DNA from: an uncultured Sutterella sp.
GTDB taxonomy: Bacteria > Pseudomonadota > Gammaproteobacteria > Burkholderiales > Burkholderiaceae_F
Assembly: GCA_900545275.1 (NCBI GenBank)
Contig: UQYG01000001.1
Coordinates: 62,001 to 126,000 of the forward strand
DNA: 64,000 nt
Direction of reading: 5' to 3'
This document shows, piece by piece, positions 17,149 to 25,220 of this stretch (position 1 is its first letter; every line of letters begins with the position of its first letter). The translations under genes were made by a program, and so were the position numbers. The notes below the pieces were generated by a model. That model saw only the letters and a list, made by a program, of their open reading frames with translations, did not search any database and was not told where the DNA came from.

Positions 17149-18231
17149 ATGATTACGGAAACCGAAGCCCGCGCCGTATTGGCGCAGTTGGAAGAGCCCG
17201 TTACGAAGACGGATTACGTGACGGGAAAGATGCTCGAAAAAATCGAAGTCGATGAAGAAGGCAACGTGTGCGTCGACATCCGTCTCGGATACCCCGCCAA
17301 GAGTTGGGCGCAGAAGGTGGGCGAAGCCGTGGGCGAAGCCCTTAAGAGGGCGGGCGCCGCCAGCGTCGAAGTGAGCGTGCGTCAGGAGATCATCGGCCAC
17401 AAGGTGCAGGGAACGACGAAGGCGCTCCCCAACGTCAAGAACATCATCGCCGTGAGCTCGGGCAAGGGCGGCGTCGGCAAGTCCACCGTCTCGGCGAATC
17501 TCGCCCTCGCGCTTTCGCTCGAAGGCGCCCGCGTGGGCGTGCTCGACGCCGACATCTACGGTCCTTCGCAGCCGACGATGCTCGGCGCCCACGGACAGCC
17601 CCTGAGCGCGGACGGCAAAATGATGGAGCCGCTCGTGAGTCACGGGCTCGAGATCAACTCGATCGGCTTCATGGTGAGCGAAGACGAACCCATGATCTGG
17701 CGCGGTCCCCTGGCGGCGGGCGCCTTGACGCAGCTACTCAACCAGACGAACTGGCACGATCTCGACTACCTCATCATCGACATGCCTCCGGGAACGGGGG
17801 ACATTCAGCTCACGCTCTCGCAGTCGGTGCCCATCACCGGGGCGGTGGTCGTGACGACGCCGCAGGACATCGCGCTCATCGACGCGAAGAAGGGGCTGCG
17901 CATGTTCCAGAAGGTGAACGTGCCGATTCTCGGGATCGTCGAGAACATGTCCGTCTTCGTGTGCCCAAACTGCGGTGAGGCCCATCACATCTTCGGCGAA
18001 GGCGGCGCCAAGCGCATGTGCGAACAGTACGGCGTTCCGCTTCTCGGGGAACTTCCGCTGTCGCTTCACATCCGTGAACTTGCCGACGGAGGCAACCCCA
18101 CGGTTGCGAGCGAACCTGAGAGCACCGAGGCGATGATGTACCGCCGCATGGCCCTCCAGGTGGCGGGCGCCGTCGCGCGTCTCGCGAAGGACTACACGGC
18201 GAAGATGCCCGCGATCAAGGTCGTGCGCTGA
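17149..18231 (+). CDS. apbC: Iron-sulfur cluster carrier ATPase ApbC (Mrp)
   Basis: 360 residues. The N-terminal MIP18/DUF59-like domain (residues 1-85) precedes a deviant Walker A IAVSSGKGGVGKSTVSANLA at about 101-120. Then come GVLDADIYGPSQPTMLG, DYLIIDMPPGTGDIQLT and the cluster-binding CPNC (VFVCPNCGEAHHIFG). It belongs to the Mrp/NBP35 P-loop family that delivers Fe-S clusters to apoproteins. The downstream hairpin ends the unit. Confidence 0.95.
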   Translation: MITETEARAVLAQLEEPVTKTDYVTGKMLEKIEVDEEGNVCVDIRLGYPAKSWAQKVGEAVGEALKRAGAASVEVSVRQEIIGHKVQGTTKALPNVKNIIAVSSGKGGVGKSTVSANLALALSLEGARVGVLDADIYGPSQPTMLGAHGQPLSADGKMMEPLVSHGLEINSIGFMVSEDEPMIWRGPLAAGALTQLLNQTNWHDLDYLIIDMPPGTGDIQLTLSQSVPITGAVVVTTPQDIALIDAKKGLRMFQKVNVPILGIVENMSVFVCPNCGEAHHIFGEGGAKRMCEQYGVPLLGELPLSLHIRELADGGNPTVASEPESTEAMMYRRMALQVAGAVARLAKDYTAKMPAIKVVR

Positions 18232-18251
18232 AGCGCGTCGCGCGAACAACG

Positions 18252-18281
18252 AAGGGGCGGCTCCTTGCGGGGCCGCCCCTT
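18252..18281 (+). terminator. Terminator after apbC
   Basis: Ten-bp stem AAGGGGCGGC/GCCGCCCCTT, 10-nt loop, ending in TTTG. It lies 20 bp past the stop. Confidence 0.65.
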
Positions 18282-18307
18282 TGTCACGGGCGAACGCCCG
18301 AAGAAAA

Positions 18308-18355
18308 GGGGACCGTTCCGGCCGATTCTTCCGGCCGTGACGGTCCCCGTGTTTT
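18308..18355. terminator. Bidirectional terminator between apbC and the ferredoxin reductase gene
   Basis: GGGGACCGT/ACGGTCCCC stem with an inner CCGGCC/GGCCGG-type helix; GTGTTTTT follows on the plus strand and CCTTTTCTTC on the minus strand. Confidence 0.75.
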
Positions 18356-18373
18356 TCACTTTCGAGAAGGCGG

Positions 18374-19459
18374 TCAGTCTTCGTCGAAGTTCGGCGTTTC
18401 CACGCCGAGCACCTTATGGAGTTTCGGCGACGTGGTCGTGTACTGCAGGAAGATGCGCTTTTCGGGGAAGACGTAGTCGCAGGCCGCGAAGGCGGCAAGC
18501 GCGCATTCGTGGAAGCCCGAGAGGATGAGCTTCTTCTTGCCCGGATACGTGTTGATGTCGCCCACGGCGAAGATGCCCGGGATGTTCGATTCGAAGCGGG
18601 CCGTGTCGACGACGATCTGTTTGCGTTCGAGCGTGAGGCCCCAGTTTTCGATCGGGCCGAGCTTGGGTTGCAGACCGAAGAAGACGAGGAGATGGTCGAG
18701 CGGAATGCGGCGCGTCACGCCGTCGGCACCCGCGACGAGCACTTCCGTGAGACGGCCGTCGGCTTCGTTGAAGCCCGTCACCTGACCCACTTCAAACTGC
18801 ATTTCCCAGTTTTCGCAGAGCTCGCGCATCTTCGCGACCGAAGCGGCCTGGGCGCGGAAGCCGTCGCGACGGTGCACGAGTACGACGCTTTCGGCCTTGC
18901 CGACAAGGTTGAGCGTCCAGTCGAGCGCGGAGTCGCCGCCGCCGAGAATGACGACGTTCTTCCCTTCAAAGAGGGAGGGATCCTTGCAGGAGTAGTGCAG
19001 CTGCGTGCCTTCGAACTTTTCGATGCCCTTCACCTTGAGCGGACGGGCCTGGAAGGAGCCGACGCCCGCGGCGATGATCACGACCTTGGCGTGAAAGCGC
19101 GTGCCCGCACTCGTTTCCACGTAGAAACGTCCGTCCTCCTGCTTTTCCACGCGCGTCACTTCCTGACCGAGGTGGAAGACCGGGTGGAAGGGGTGGATCT
19201 GTTTGAGGAGGTTTTCCGTGAGCTCGTAGGACGAGTAGACGGGAACGGCGGGAATGTCGTAGATGGGCTTGGTCGGATAGAGTTCCATGCACTGACCGCC
19301 GACGCTGCGCAGCGAATCGACGACGTGCGCCTTGATTTCCAGAAGACCGAGTTCGAAGACCTGGAAGAGACCCACCGGACCGGCGCCGACGATTACGGCG
19401 TCCGTTTCAATGATCTCGTCCGTCTTTTCGGCCAGAGTCAGATAGTCTTCAATAGCCAT
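18374..19459 (-). CDS. Ferredoxin/flavodoxin-NADP+ reductase, thioredoxin-reductase-like type
   Basis: 361 residues from the ATG at 19459 (MAIEDYLTLAEKTDEIIETD). FAD-binding motif DAVIVGAGPVGLFQVFELG, then SVGGQCMELYPTKPIYDIP. The NADP-binding motif VVILGGGDSALDW lies near residue 160. C-terminal GIFAVGDINTYPGKKKLILS and EC-ALAAF close the FAD fold. There is no redox CxxC as in true thioredoxin reductase, which points to the YumC/TrxR-like FNR class. It passes electrons between NADPH and ferredoxin or flavodoxin. The partner is not in the neighbourhood. Confidence 0.9.
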   Translation of the reverse strand: MAIEDYLTLAEKTDEIIETDAVIVGAGPVGLFQVFELGLLEIKAHVVDSLRSVGGQCMELYPTKPIYDIPAVPVYSSYELTENLLKQIHPFHPVFHLGQEVTRVEKQEDGRFYVETSAGTRFHAKVVIIAAGVGSFQARPLKVKGIEKFEGTQLHYSCKDPSLFEGKNVVILGGGDSALDWTLNLVGKAESVVLVHRRDGFRAQAASVAKMRELCENWEMQFEVGQVTGFNEADGRLTEVLVAGADGVTRRIPLDHLLVFFGLQPKLGPIENWGLTLERKQIVVDTARFESNIPGIFAVGDINTYPGKKKLILSGFHECALAAFAACDYVFPEKRIFLQYTTTSPKLHKVLGVETPNFDED

Positions 19460-19535
19460 AGGGAGAAGGGATTCCACAGACGGAACCCGTACGCTCGACC
19501 GTCCTGAACGGAGCGGGAGCAAAAGGGAACAAGGG

Positions 19536-19582
19536 AAAAAGAAAAAACCGCGCGAAACGGTTGTCCCGTATTTTCGCACGGT
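19536..19582 (-). terminator. Terminator of the BepA-like gene
   Basis: Minus-strand stem ACCGTGCGAAA/TTTCGCGCGGT (one wobble), loop of 14 nt, then TTTTTTCTTTTT. It sits between this gene and the next leftward gene. Confidence 0.88.
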
Positions 19583-19616
19583 TGAAGGGGAAAAAGCTGA
19601 GCGGAAAAATCGATTT

Positions 19617-21149
19617 TCAGCGCCGTTCCTTTTCATACTTGAGTTCTTCGCGCAGTTCCCGCAGGCGCGCGTCGATTTCGCTCATCGTGTAGAAGTCTCC
19701 GTCGCTTGCGCGCTGCGCGAGGTCGTACTGGTAGACGGCCGCTTCGGTGGCGCCGAGAAGCGCGTACATTTCGCCCGTGTGCTGGAACTGCAGGCTTCGC
19801 TTGCCGAGCGCCTCGTAGGAGCGCGCCAGAAGGGCGTGATAGTCGGGGTTGTTTTCCGAAATGGCCGAGGATCCGCTTCGCAGGAAGCGCACGATTTCCT
19901 CGTGACGACCGAGCTCGTAGAGCATGTCGAGGTAGTTCGAGGACATCATGGGCGAGAGCGGATAGCGCTCCATCGCCTTCTTCGCGCGGGCAAGCACGGC
20001 TTCCTTTTCCTTTTTGGAGGAGGTCGCTTCAAAGCTCGTGCGAAGAAGGTTGCGCTCGACAGTCGCGTTCTTCGGGAAGACCTCGGCGGCGCGTTTGGCG
20101 TAGGAGAGCGCTTTGGAGGGGTCCTTTAGCTCTTGATAGACGACGGAGAGGCCGTACCAGCGGGCGGCGCGCTCCTTCCCCGAAGTCTCGTTGAGTTCGC
20201 GCAGAAGGTTCTTCTCCACTTCCCGCCAACCGTCGTAGCGGGTTTCCTGCAGGACGCGCAGGCGCTGCTGCACGAGAAGAAAGTCGTCGGAGTCGCGGTG
20301 CATGCGCGTGGGTAGCTGCCGCGTGCGGTTTTCCACGTCCGCCATACGTTCGACCGTAAGCGGGTGGGTCGACAGATAGGCCGGAGCGGCGGACTCGTAG
20401 AAGCGGTTGTTCGCTTGCAGACGCGCAAAGAAGCTTCCCATGCCGTTGGGGTCGAATCCTGCGGCGTAGAGCGTGCGAAGTCCCACTCGGTCGGCCTCGC
20501 GTTCGGCGTCCTGAGAGTAGTTGAGTTGGGACTGAATCATCGCCGCCTGCGAGCCCATGGCGACCGCCGCTGCGGCGTGTCCGCCCGAATTGCCGCCCGC
20601 GCGGGCGGCGAGAATGGCCAACAGCAGCGAGCCGAGCGTGAGCGCGAGATTTCCCTTCTGTCCCTCGATCATGCGCGCGATGTGGCGTTGGGCGACGTGT
20701 CCGATTTCGTGGCTCATCACGCCCGCGAGTTCGCTTTCGGTCTTCGCGGAAATGACGGTGCCCGAGTGCACGGCGATAAAGCCGCCGGGCAGTGCGAAGG
20801 CGTTGAGGCTCGCGTCGCGGATCGGAAAGAAGAAAAAGTTGTAGGTGTGCGTCGTTGCGTGGCTGACGAGCTGATAGCCGATGCGGTTGAGGTACTCCGT
20901 CACCTCGGGGTCGTTCATGTAGGTGGGATCGGCGCGGACCTGCTGCATGAGCTGCTTGCCGAGCGCGTACTCGTCCGAGGGCGAGAGTTCGGCGCCCGCC
21001 GTGGTGCCGAGACTCGGCAGATTGAGGTCTAGCGCCGTGCCGCCCGGAGCCGCGTAGGCGCCGAGCGGCGTGACGGCGAGCGTGAGCGAAGCGATCAAAG
21101 AGGGCCAAACGGGATGCATGGGCATAGCCTGGTGAAGTGGTCTGATCAT
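19617..21149 (-). CDS. bepA: M48-family periplasmic metalloprotease with TPR repeats (BepA-like)
   Basis: 510 residues from the ATG at 21149. ATGs at 21125 and 21119 are alternatives that also keep the signal peptide (MHPVWPSLIASLTLAVTPLGAYA). The zinc motif MSHEIGHVAQRH lies near residue 145 and the third ligand in DAEREADRVGL near 215. The C-terminal half holds TPR-like repeats (AARWYGLSVVYQELKDPSKA, ALLARSYEALGKRSLQFQHT). BepA degrades or helps fold stalled LptD and other outer-membrane proteins, a fit with lptD/surA in this window. Specificity between BepA and other M48 paralogues is inferred. Confidence 0.87.
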   Translation of the reverse strand: MIRPLHQAMPMHPVWPSLIASLTLAVTPLGAYAAPGGTALDLNLPSLGTTAGAELSPSDEYALGKQLMQQVRADPTYMNDPEVTEYLNRIGYQLVSHATTHTYNFFFFPIRDASLNAFALPGGFIAVHSGTVISAKTESELAGVMSHEIGHVAQRHIARMIEGQKGNLALTLGSLLLAILAARAGGNSGGHAAAAVAMGSQAAMIQSQLNYSQDAEREADRVGLRTLYAAGFDPNGMGSFFARLQANNRFYESAAPAYLSTHPLTVERMADVENRTRQLPTRMHRDSDDFLLVQQRLRVLQETRYDGWREVEKNLLRELNETSGKERAARWYGLSVVYQELKDPSKALSYAKRAAEVFPKNATVERNLLRTSFEATSSKKEKEAVLARAKKAMERYPLSPMMSSNYLDMLYELGRHEEIVRFLRSGSSAISENNPDYHALLARSYEALGKRSLQFQHTGEMYALLGATEAAVYQYDLAQRASDGDFYTMSEIDARLRELREELKYEKERR

Positions 21150-21230
21150 GATAGACGCTCGTTTTCGGAAAGAGCGAACGGGAAGGCTTTTCCCTCTGTA
21201 AAGATCTGAAAACGCGCGTTCGGGCTCGTC

Positions 21231-21236
21231 TACAAT
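21231..21236 (+). promoter_or_regulatory. Putative -10 box of moaC
   Basis: TACAAT in the context GCTCGTCTACAATGTG, 35 bp before the moaC ATG. Confidence 0.45.
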
Positions 21237-21271
21237 GTGCCCTTTCGATTCATCTGTCGGAGAAGACACAC

Positions 21272-21754
21272 ATGTCGGAACTCACGCACTTTGATCAGGA
21301 AGGACAGGCGCACATGGTCGACGTCGGCGCCAAGGCCGAAACGCATCGCGTCGCGCGCGCGAGCGGGCGCATCTACATGGCGCCCTCGACGCTCGAACTC
21401 GTCAAGACGGGAACGGCCAAGAAGGGCGATGTACTCGGCGTGGCGCGCATCGCCGCCATCATGGCTTCGAAGCGCACGTCGGATTTGATTCCGCTCTGTC
21501 ACCCGATTTCGCTTACGCGCGTGAAAGTGGATTTTGCGATTGAAGAGGAGAAAAGCGCCGTCCGCTGCACCGCGCAGTGCGAGTGCAACGGGCAGACGGG
21601 GGTGGAAATGGAGGCGCTCACGTCCGTGCAGGTGGGACTTCTGACGATTTACGACATGTGCAAGGCCGTGGACCGCGGCATGACGATCACGGACGTGCGT
21701 CTCGAAGAAAAGCGGGGCGGCAAGTCGGGCGTGTGGATGCGCCCGACCGAATGA
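21272..21754 (+). CDS. moaC: Cyclic pyranopterin monophosphate synthase MoaC
   Basis: 160 residues. Conserved stretches: MVDVGAKAETHRVARASG, KKGDVLGVARIAAIMASKRT, LIPLCHPISLTRVKVDF, TGVEMEALTSVQVGLLTIYD, MCKAVDRGMTITDVRL. It converts the MoaA product to cyclic pyranopterin monophosphate in molybdenum-cofactor synthesis. moaA and other moa genes are not adjacent. A molybdoenzyme such as a nitrate, DMSO or formate enzyme must exist elsewhere. Confidence 0.97.
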   Translation: MSELTHFDQEGQAHMVDVGAKAETHRVARASGRIYMAPSTLELVKTGTAKKGDVLGVARIAAIMASKRTSDLIPLCHPISLTRVKVDFAIEEEKSAVRCTAQCECNGQTGVEMEALTSVQVGLLTIYDMCKAVDRGMTITDVRLEEKRGGKSGVWMRPTE

Positions 21755-21760
21755 AGTCCG

Positions 21761-22456
21761 TCAGTTTGGGAGGACGCCCAGACAGCTCGCTTCGTACACG
21801 GCTTCGGCGCGGGAGTGCACCTGCAGCTTGCGGTAGAGCTTCTTGACGTGCGCCGTGACGGTGTGCGGCGAGATGTTGAGGAGGTTTCCGATTTCGGCGA
21901 AGCTCAGGCCCTTGGCGAGGAGGACGAGAATGTCGTGTTCACGCTGCGAGAGGGCCTTGTGCTCCTTTCGTTCGGGCTCGAGCGATTTTTCGGCGAGGGC
22001 CCAGTCTCCCGTCTGACGGGCCCGCAGGGCGCGAAGAACGCAGCGGACGACTGAGGGGGAGACGGGGGAGCCGCCGCTTGCGAGAAGGCGAATGCAGCTC
22101 ACGATGTCTTCGCGGCCGCCCTTGAGAAGGTAACCCGACGCGCCCGCCTGAACGGCGCGCATCACGACCGAGTCTTCGGCGTGGGCCGTGTAGACGATGA
22201 CCTCGAGCTTGGGATTCTTTTGAACCGCCTTGGCGAGAATCGGCGTGACGTCCTTGTTGGAGAGGACTACGTCGGTGACGAGAAGGCCGAGATCGGGGTG
22301 TTGGGCGAGGAGCTCTTCGAGTTCCGCGGGCGTCATGGCCGTGGCGAGGACGGAAAGATCGTCGTGACGGTCGATCTGTCCCGCTATGCTTGCGGCCTCG
22401 GGAGCGTTGTCGGCGGCAACCAGTACAGTGATGATTTTCTTGTTGGAGGAATTCAT
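21761..22456 (-). CDS. Orphan NarL/FixJ-type response regulator with LuxR DNA-binding domain
   Basis: 231 residues. The receiver domain has the likely phospho-acceptor Asp62 (LLVTDVVLS), Thr90 (VYTAH) and Lys112 (GYLLKGG). The N-terminal acidic pair of the phosphorylation pocket reads VLVAADNAP, so one of the usual two acidic residues is Ala. The C-terminal LuxR helix-turn-helix is LSQREHDILVLLAKGLSFAE then IGNLLNISPHTVTAHVKKLY. No histidine kinase gene is nearby, so its signal and targets are unknown. Confidence 0.88.
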   Translation of the reverse strand: MNSSNKKIITVLVAADNAPEAASIAGQIDRHDDLSVLATAMTPAELEELLAQHPDLGLLVTDVVLSNKDVTPILAKAVQKNPKLEVIVYTAHAEDSVVMRAVQAGASGYLLKGGREDIVSCIRLLASGGSPVSPSVVRCVLRALRARQTGDWALAEKSLEPERKEHKALSQREHDILVLLAKGLSFAEIGNLLNISPHTVTAHVKKLYRKLQVHSRAEAVYEASCLGVLPN

Positions 22457-22492
22457 TGTGGGGGTCGTCGAACTCGTTCTGAAGAATCGTAG

Positions 22493-22498
22493 TTATAG
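22493..22498 (-). promoter_or_regulatory. Putative -10 box of the response-regulator gene
   Basis: Minus-strand TATAAC 37 bp before the ATG; no clear -35. Confidence 0.35.
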
Positions 22499-22536
22499 CG
22501 CAATTTCGGGACGGTCGTGCCTCGGAACCGCCCCGC

Positions 22537-22570
22537 ACAAAAACACCCCGTAGACGAGTCTGCGGGGTGT
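22537..22570 (-). terminator. Terminator of the tandem Usp gene
   Basis: Minus-strand stem ACACCCCG.AGAC/GTCT.CGGGGTGT with a TCG loop, followed by TTTTTG. It lies 20 bp past the stop. Confidence 0.88.
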
Positions 22571-22590
22571 CGTTGGGAGTCGAAACGCCG

Positions 22591-23484
22591 TCAGGCGGTG
22601 CGGACGATCAGCAGCGGAACGTCGGAGAGCGCCGCGATGCGCGTGGCGGTCGAGCCGAGCAGAGCGGCCTTGAAGCGGCCGTAACCGTGCGTGCCCATGA
22701 CGATGAGGTCGAGCTTGCGCTTCTTGGCAAAGTTCGAGATTTCGTCGCCGGGGTTGCCGACCAGGCAGATTTCCTTGGCGCGGCGGCCCGCCTTGGCGAA
22801 CATCGGACGAAGCGGGGCGACCGCCTCTTCAAACTCTTCCTTCTGCAGTTCGGCCACTTCCTCTTCGGAGAGGCTCGGAAGCGCCATGCCGGCCATGTCG
22901 GGCATGACGGCGCCCGCGTAGTCGCTCACGACGTTGATGATGTAGAAGTAAACGCCCGCGCCGAAGAGCGAGGCGTGACGCAGGGCGTAGCGCACGGCGG
23001 CGCGGCCGTACTTCGAGCCGTCGACGGCGATGCCGACGCGCAACGCGTCGTTGATGCGCGGCATGTGGTCGCGAAGGATCACGACCGGGCAGGTCGAACG
23101 GGCGAGGACGCCGTTCGAGACGGAGCCGAAGAAGAGCCCCTTGATGGCGCCCTGACCGCGCGAGGACATTACGATGAGGTCCGCGCCGATGTCCTGGGCG
23201 GCCTGCATGATGCATTCGACGGGGTCGCCAACGGCGGTGCGTTCCTTCACGGGAGCGTCCTTGAGGACGAGACGGGCGGGTTCGAAGACTTTTTCGGCTT
23301 CGTCTTCATAGTAACGGGCGAGCGCCTCCTGGCCGACCAGGCGGCAGGCGCGGGCGGGCAGCGGCTGCTGCACGTTCAGGAGTTCAATGGTGGGGTTGCT
23401 GCCGAGCAGCGTCGTGCGGCTCGCAAGAAATTCGAGCGTGTACTCAGTCTGGGGGCTGGCGTCAATAGGAACGAGAATCTTCAT
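22591..23484 (-). CDS. Tandem-domain universal stress protein
   Basis: 297 residues made of two UspA domains, about 1-150 (MKILVPIDASPQTEYTLEFL, ending VMSSRGQGAIKGLFFGSVSN) and 155-297 (LRVGIAVDGSKYGRAAVRYA, ending GTHGYGRFKAALLGSTATRI). Both carry the G-2x-G-9x-G-S/T nucleotide-binding signature, so ATP binding is likely. Such proteins support survival under growth arrest or oxidative and membrane stress. A good sigma-70-like promoter and a strong terminator show it is monocistronic. Another Usp gene lies about 1.1 kb away. Confidence 0.92.
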   Translation of the reverse strand: MKILVPIDASPQTEYTLEFLASRTTLLGSNPTIELLNVQQPLPARACRLVGQEALARYYEDEAEKVFEPARLVLKDAPVKERTAVGDPVECIMQAAQDIGADLIVMSSRGQGAIKGLFFGSVSNGVLARSTCPVVILRDHMPRINDALRVGIAVDGSKYGRAAVRYALRHASLFGAGVYFYIINVVSDYAGAVMPDMAGMALPSLSEEEVAELQKEEFEEAVAPLRPMFAKAGRRAKEICLVGNPGDEISNFAKKRKLDLIVMGTHGYGRFKAALLGSTATRIAALSDVPLLIVRTA

Positions 23485-23557
23485 ATTGTTTCCTGATAAA
23501 ACCAGAATGAATGGGTTGCGAAAGAGAATTGCTTTTTACGGCCTCTGTATACTGGGA

Positions 23558-23587
23558 ATAGTAGCGAATTTGAGTGTGGTTGTCCAA
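23558..23587 (-). promoter_or_regulatory. Promoter of the tandem Usp gene
   Basis: Minus-strand TTGGAC (23582-23587), 18-bp spacer, TACTAT (23558-23563). It lies in an AT-rich 266-bp intergenic stretch (23485-23750), which otherwise holds only a dubious 76-codon frame at 23507-23737 with no ribosome-binding site. Confidence 0.6.
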
Positions 23588-23750
23588 TCCGTTTCCCTTA
23601 AAACCTTGTGTTTTCAAGGAAGATTTCCGTTGTTTGATGTTTTGTTTTTGTTGGGTTTGTCGAAAGAAAATGAATCCCGTACAGGAACCGGTATTCTGTC
23701 GGCGCACCCTTTATTCTCTCTGATATTGCTTGCATGACGAGGAATTTCGA

Positions 23751-24536
23751 ATGAGCAGAACTTTGGATCCCCGCCGCATGGGCGGTGTGGCGCGGCTCTA
23801 CGGCGAGTCGGGGGCCGAACGTTTGGCGGCGTCACACGTCGTCGTGGTGGGTTTGGGCGGCGTAGGCAGCTGGGCGGTCGAAGCGTTGGTGCGAAGCGGC
23901 GTGGGACGGCTCACCCTGATCGACGGCGACTGCGTGGAGGCGTCGAACACGAACCGTCAGTTGCCGGCGATCGATCCCGAATACGGACGCGCCAAGGCGG
24001 AGGTGCTCGCCGAGCGTTGCCGCCGGATTCATCCGGACTGCGACGTGCGGGCTGTGGTGTCCTTCGTGACGACCGAAAACGTATCGACGGTCATTCCGCT
24101 CTGCGACTGGGTGGTCGACTGCATCGACGACCTTACGGCGAAGGCGGTGCTCTGCGCCGAAATGAAGAAAATCGGACGCTCCCTTATCGTCGCGGGAGGC
24201 GCGGGCGGCAAGGTCGATCCGGGCTTCGTGACGGTCGATGACCTTGCCCGCGCAAAGGGAGACGCGCTCACGTCGAAACTGCGTACGATGCTGCGCAAGC
24301 AGTACGGTTTTCCCAAGGGGCGGGCCGACGGCAGGAGCGAGCCCTTCGGCATTCCCTGCGTCTACTCGAGCGAACCCCTTCGTCAGCCAGAAGCGGCGAA
24401 CAACGAAGCGATCGGTGCGGCGCCGGGCGTACGCATCGGATTCGGCTCGTCCGCCACCGTGACGGGAACGGTCGGTCTGCGCGCGGCGAGTCTCGTCGTC
24501 AACGCCATTGCCTTTGCGGACGGGCAATCCCGATGA
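23751..24536 (+). CDS. tcdA: tRNA threonylcarbamoyladenosine dehydratase TcdA (CsdL)
   Basis: 261 residues from the ATG at 23751, preceded by GAGGA. E1-like ThiF fold: RLAASHVVVVGLGGVGSWAV (nucleotide-binding loop), RLTLIDGDCVEASNTNRQLP, DWVVDCIDDLTAKAVLC, and GIPCVYSSEPLRQPE. TcdA cyclises t6A37 of ANN-decoding tRNAs to ct6A using ATP and the CsdA/CsdE sulfur relay. An isolated gene here. Confidence 0.93.
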   Translation: MSRTLDPRRMGGVARLYGESGAERLAASHVVVVGLGGVGSWAVEALVRSGVGRLTLIDGDCVEASNTNRQLPAIDPEYGRAKAEVLAERCRRIHPDCDVRAVVSFVTTENVSTVIPLCDWVVDCIDDLTAKAVLCAEMKKIGRSLIVAGGAGGKVDPGFVTVDDLARAKGDALTSKLRTMLRKQYGFPKGRADGRSEPFGIPCVYSSEPLRQPEAANNEAIGAAPGVRIGFGSSATVTGTVGLRAASLVVNAIAFADGQSR

Positions 24537-24556
24537 CGGAGCGGCACACAACGCTC

Positions 24557-24562
24557 TACAAT
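24557..24562 (+). promoter_or_regulatory. Putative -10 box of the single-domain Usp gene
   Basis: TACAAT, 60 bp before the ATG, 21 bp after the tcdA stop. Confidence 0.45.
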
Positions 24563-24622
24563 GGACTGGATCGGTAGCCTTGGCTTCGGCGGGGCGCCAC
24601 GGAATGCTCAAAGGAGGACAAC

Positions 24623-25060
24623 ATGTTCAAGCGAATTCTCGTTCCGACGGACGGAACGGAGCGGTCCGCCAACGCCGTCAAAGGCGCTGCGGGTTTTGCC
24701 AAGGCCCTCGGGGCCGAAATCGTGCTCGTCACCGTCATCGAACCCTATTCCTACACGAACCTCTCGGAGTATCGTCCCGAGACGATCGAGCAGTACGACG
24801 AACGCGTCACGGCCGACGCCGAGGAACGCCTCGACTTCGCGCAGCGCCTCTGCAGGGACATGGGCGTCGAGACGGTGCGCACCGAAATGGTCAAGAGCTT
24901 CTCTCCCGCGGAAGCGATCATCGAGCTCGCCAAGCTCAACCACTGCGACCTCATCCTCATGGCGAGCCACGGCCGCAAGGGGATCGCTGCGGTGCTGCTC
25001 GGTTCGGAAACGCAGAAGGTGCTCACGCACTCGCAGATTCCGGTCATGGTGTACCGTTGA
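24623..25060 (+). CDS. Single-domain universal stress protein (UspA family)
   Basis: 145 residues, start preceded by AAAGGAGG. One UspA domain: MFKRILVPTDGTERSANAVK at the N-terminus, and the nucleotide-binding signature in MASHGRKGIAAVLLGSETQ, ending VLTHSQIPVMVYR. ATP-binding type. Its own TACAAT promoter separates it from tcdA. The role is a general stress one; no specific partner can be seen. Confidence 0.92.
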   Translation: MFKRILVPTDGTERSANAVKGAAGFAKALGAEIVLVTVIEPYSYTNLSEYRPETIEQYDERVTADAEERLDFAQRLCRDMGVETVRTEMVKSFSPAEAIIELAKLNHCDLILMASHGRKGIAAVLLGSETQKVLTHSQIPVMVYR

Positions 25061-25116
25061 TTATTTTTCGAGACAATTTCCCGCGCGGACGGACCGAGCG
25101 GGAGAGCGCTCTTTGC

Positions 25117-25122
25117 TACAAT
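25117..25122 (+). promoter_or_regulatory. Putative extended -10 of the 132-residue protein gene
   Basis: TGCTACAAT (hexamer at 25117-25122), giving an untranslated leader of about 90 nt that contains a strong hairpin. Confidence 0.5.
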
Positions 25123-25151
25123 CGAGCCTCTCTCCTTGCGTGAGGGATTGG

Positions 25152-25183
25152 ACGGGATGTTCCGGTGTCAGGGAACATCCCGT
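25152..25183 (+). promoter_or_regulatory. Stem-loop in the 5' leader of the 132-residue protein gene
   Basis: Perfect 12-bp stem ACGGGATGTTCC/GGAACATCCCGT with an 8-nt loop, 37 bp before the start codon. The T-run after it is weak (ATTTCC), so it could act in stability, attenuation or protein binding. Confidence 0.5.
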
Positions 25184-25220
25184 ATTTCCGATTGAATTGA
25201 ATTTTTTGCTGGAGAACGAC

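Noticed and set aside
23507..23737. 76-codon frame with a hydrophobic N-terminal segment
   Set aside because: No ribosome-binding site, atypical codon use, and it contains the Usp promoter on the other strand. Left out of the gene list but noted as part of the AT-rich island.
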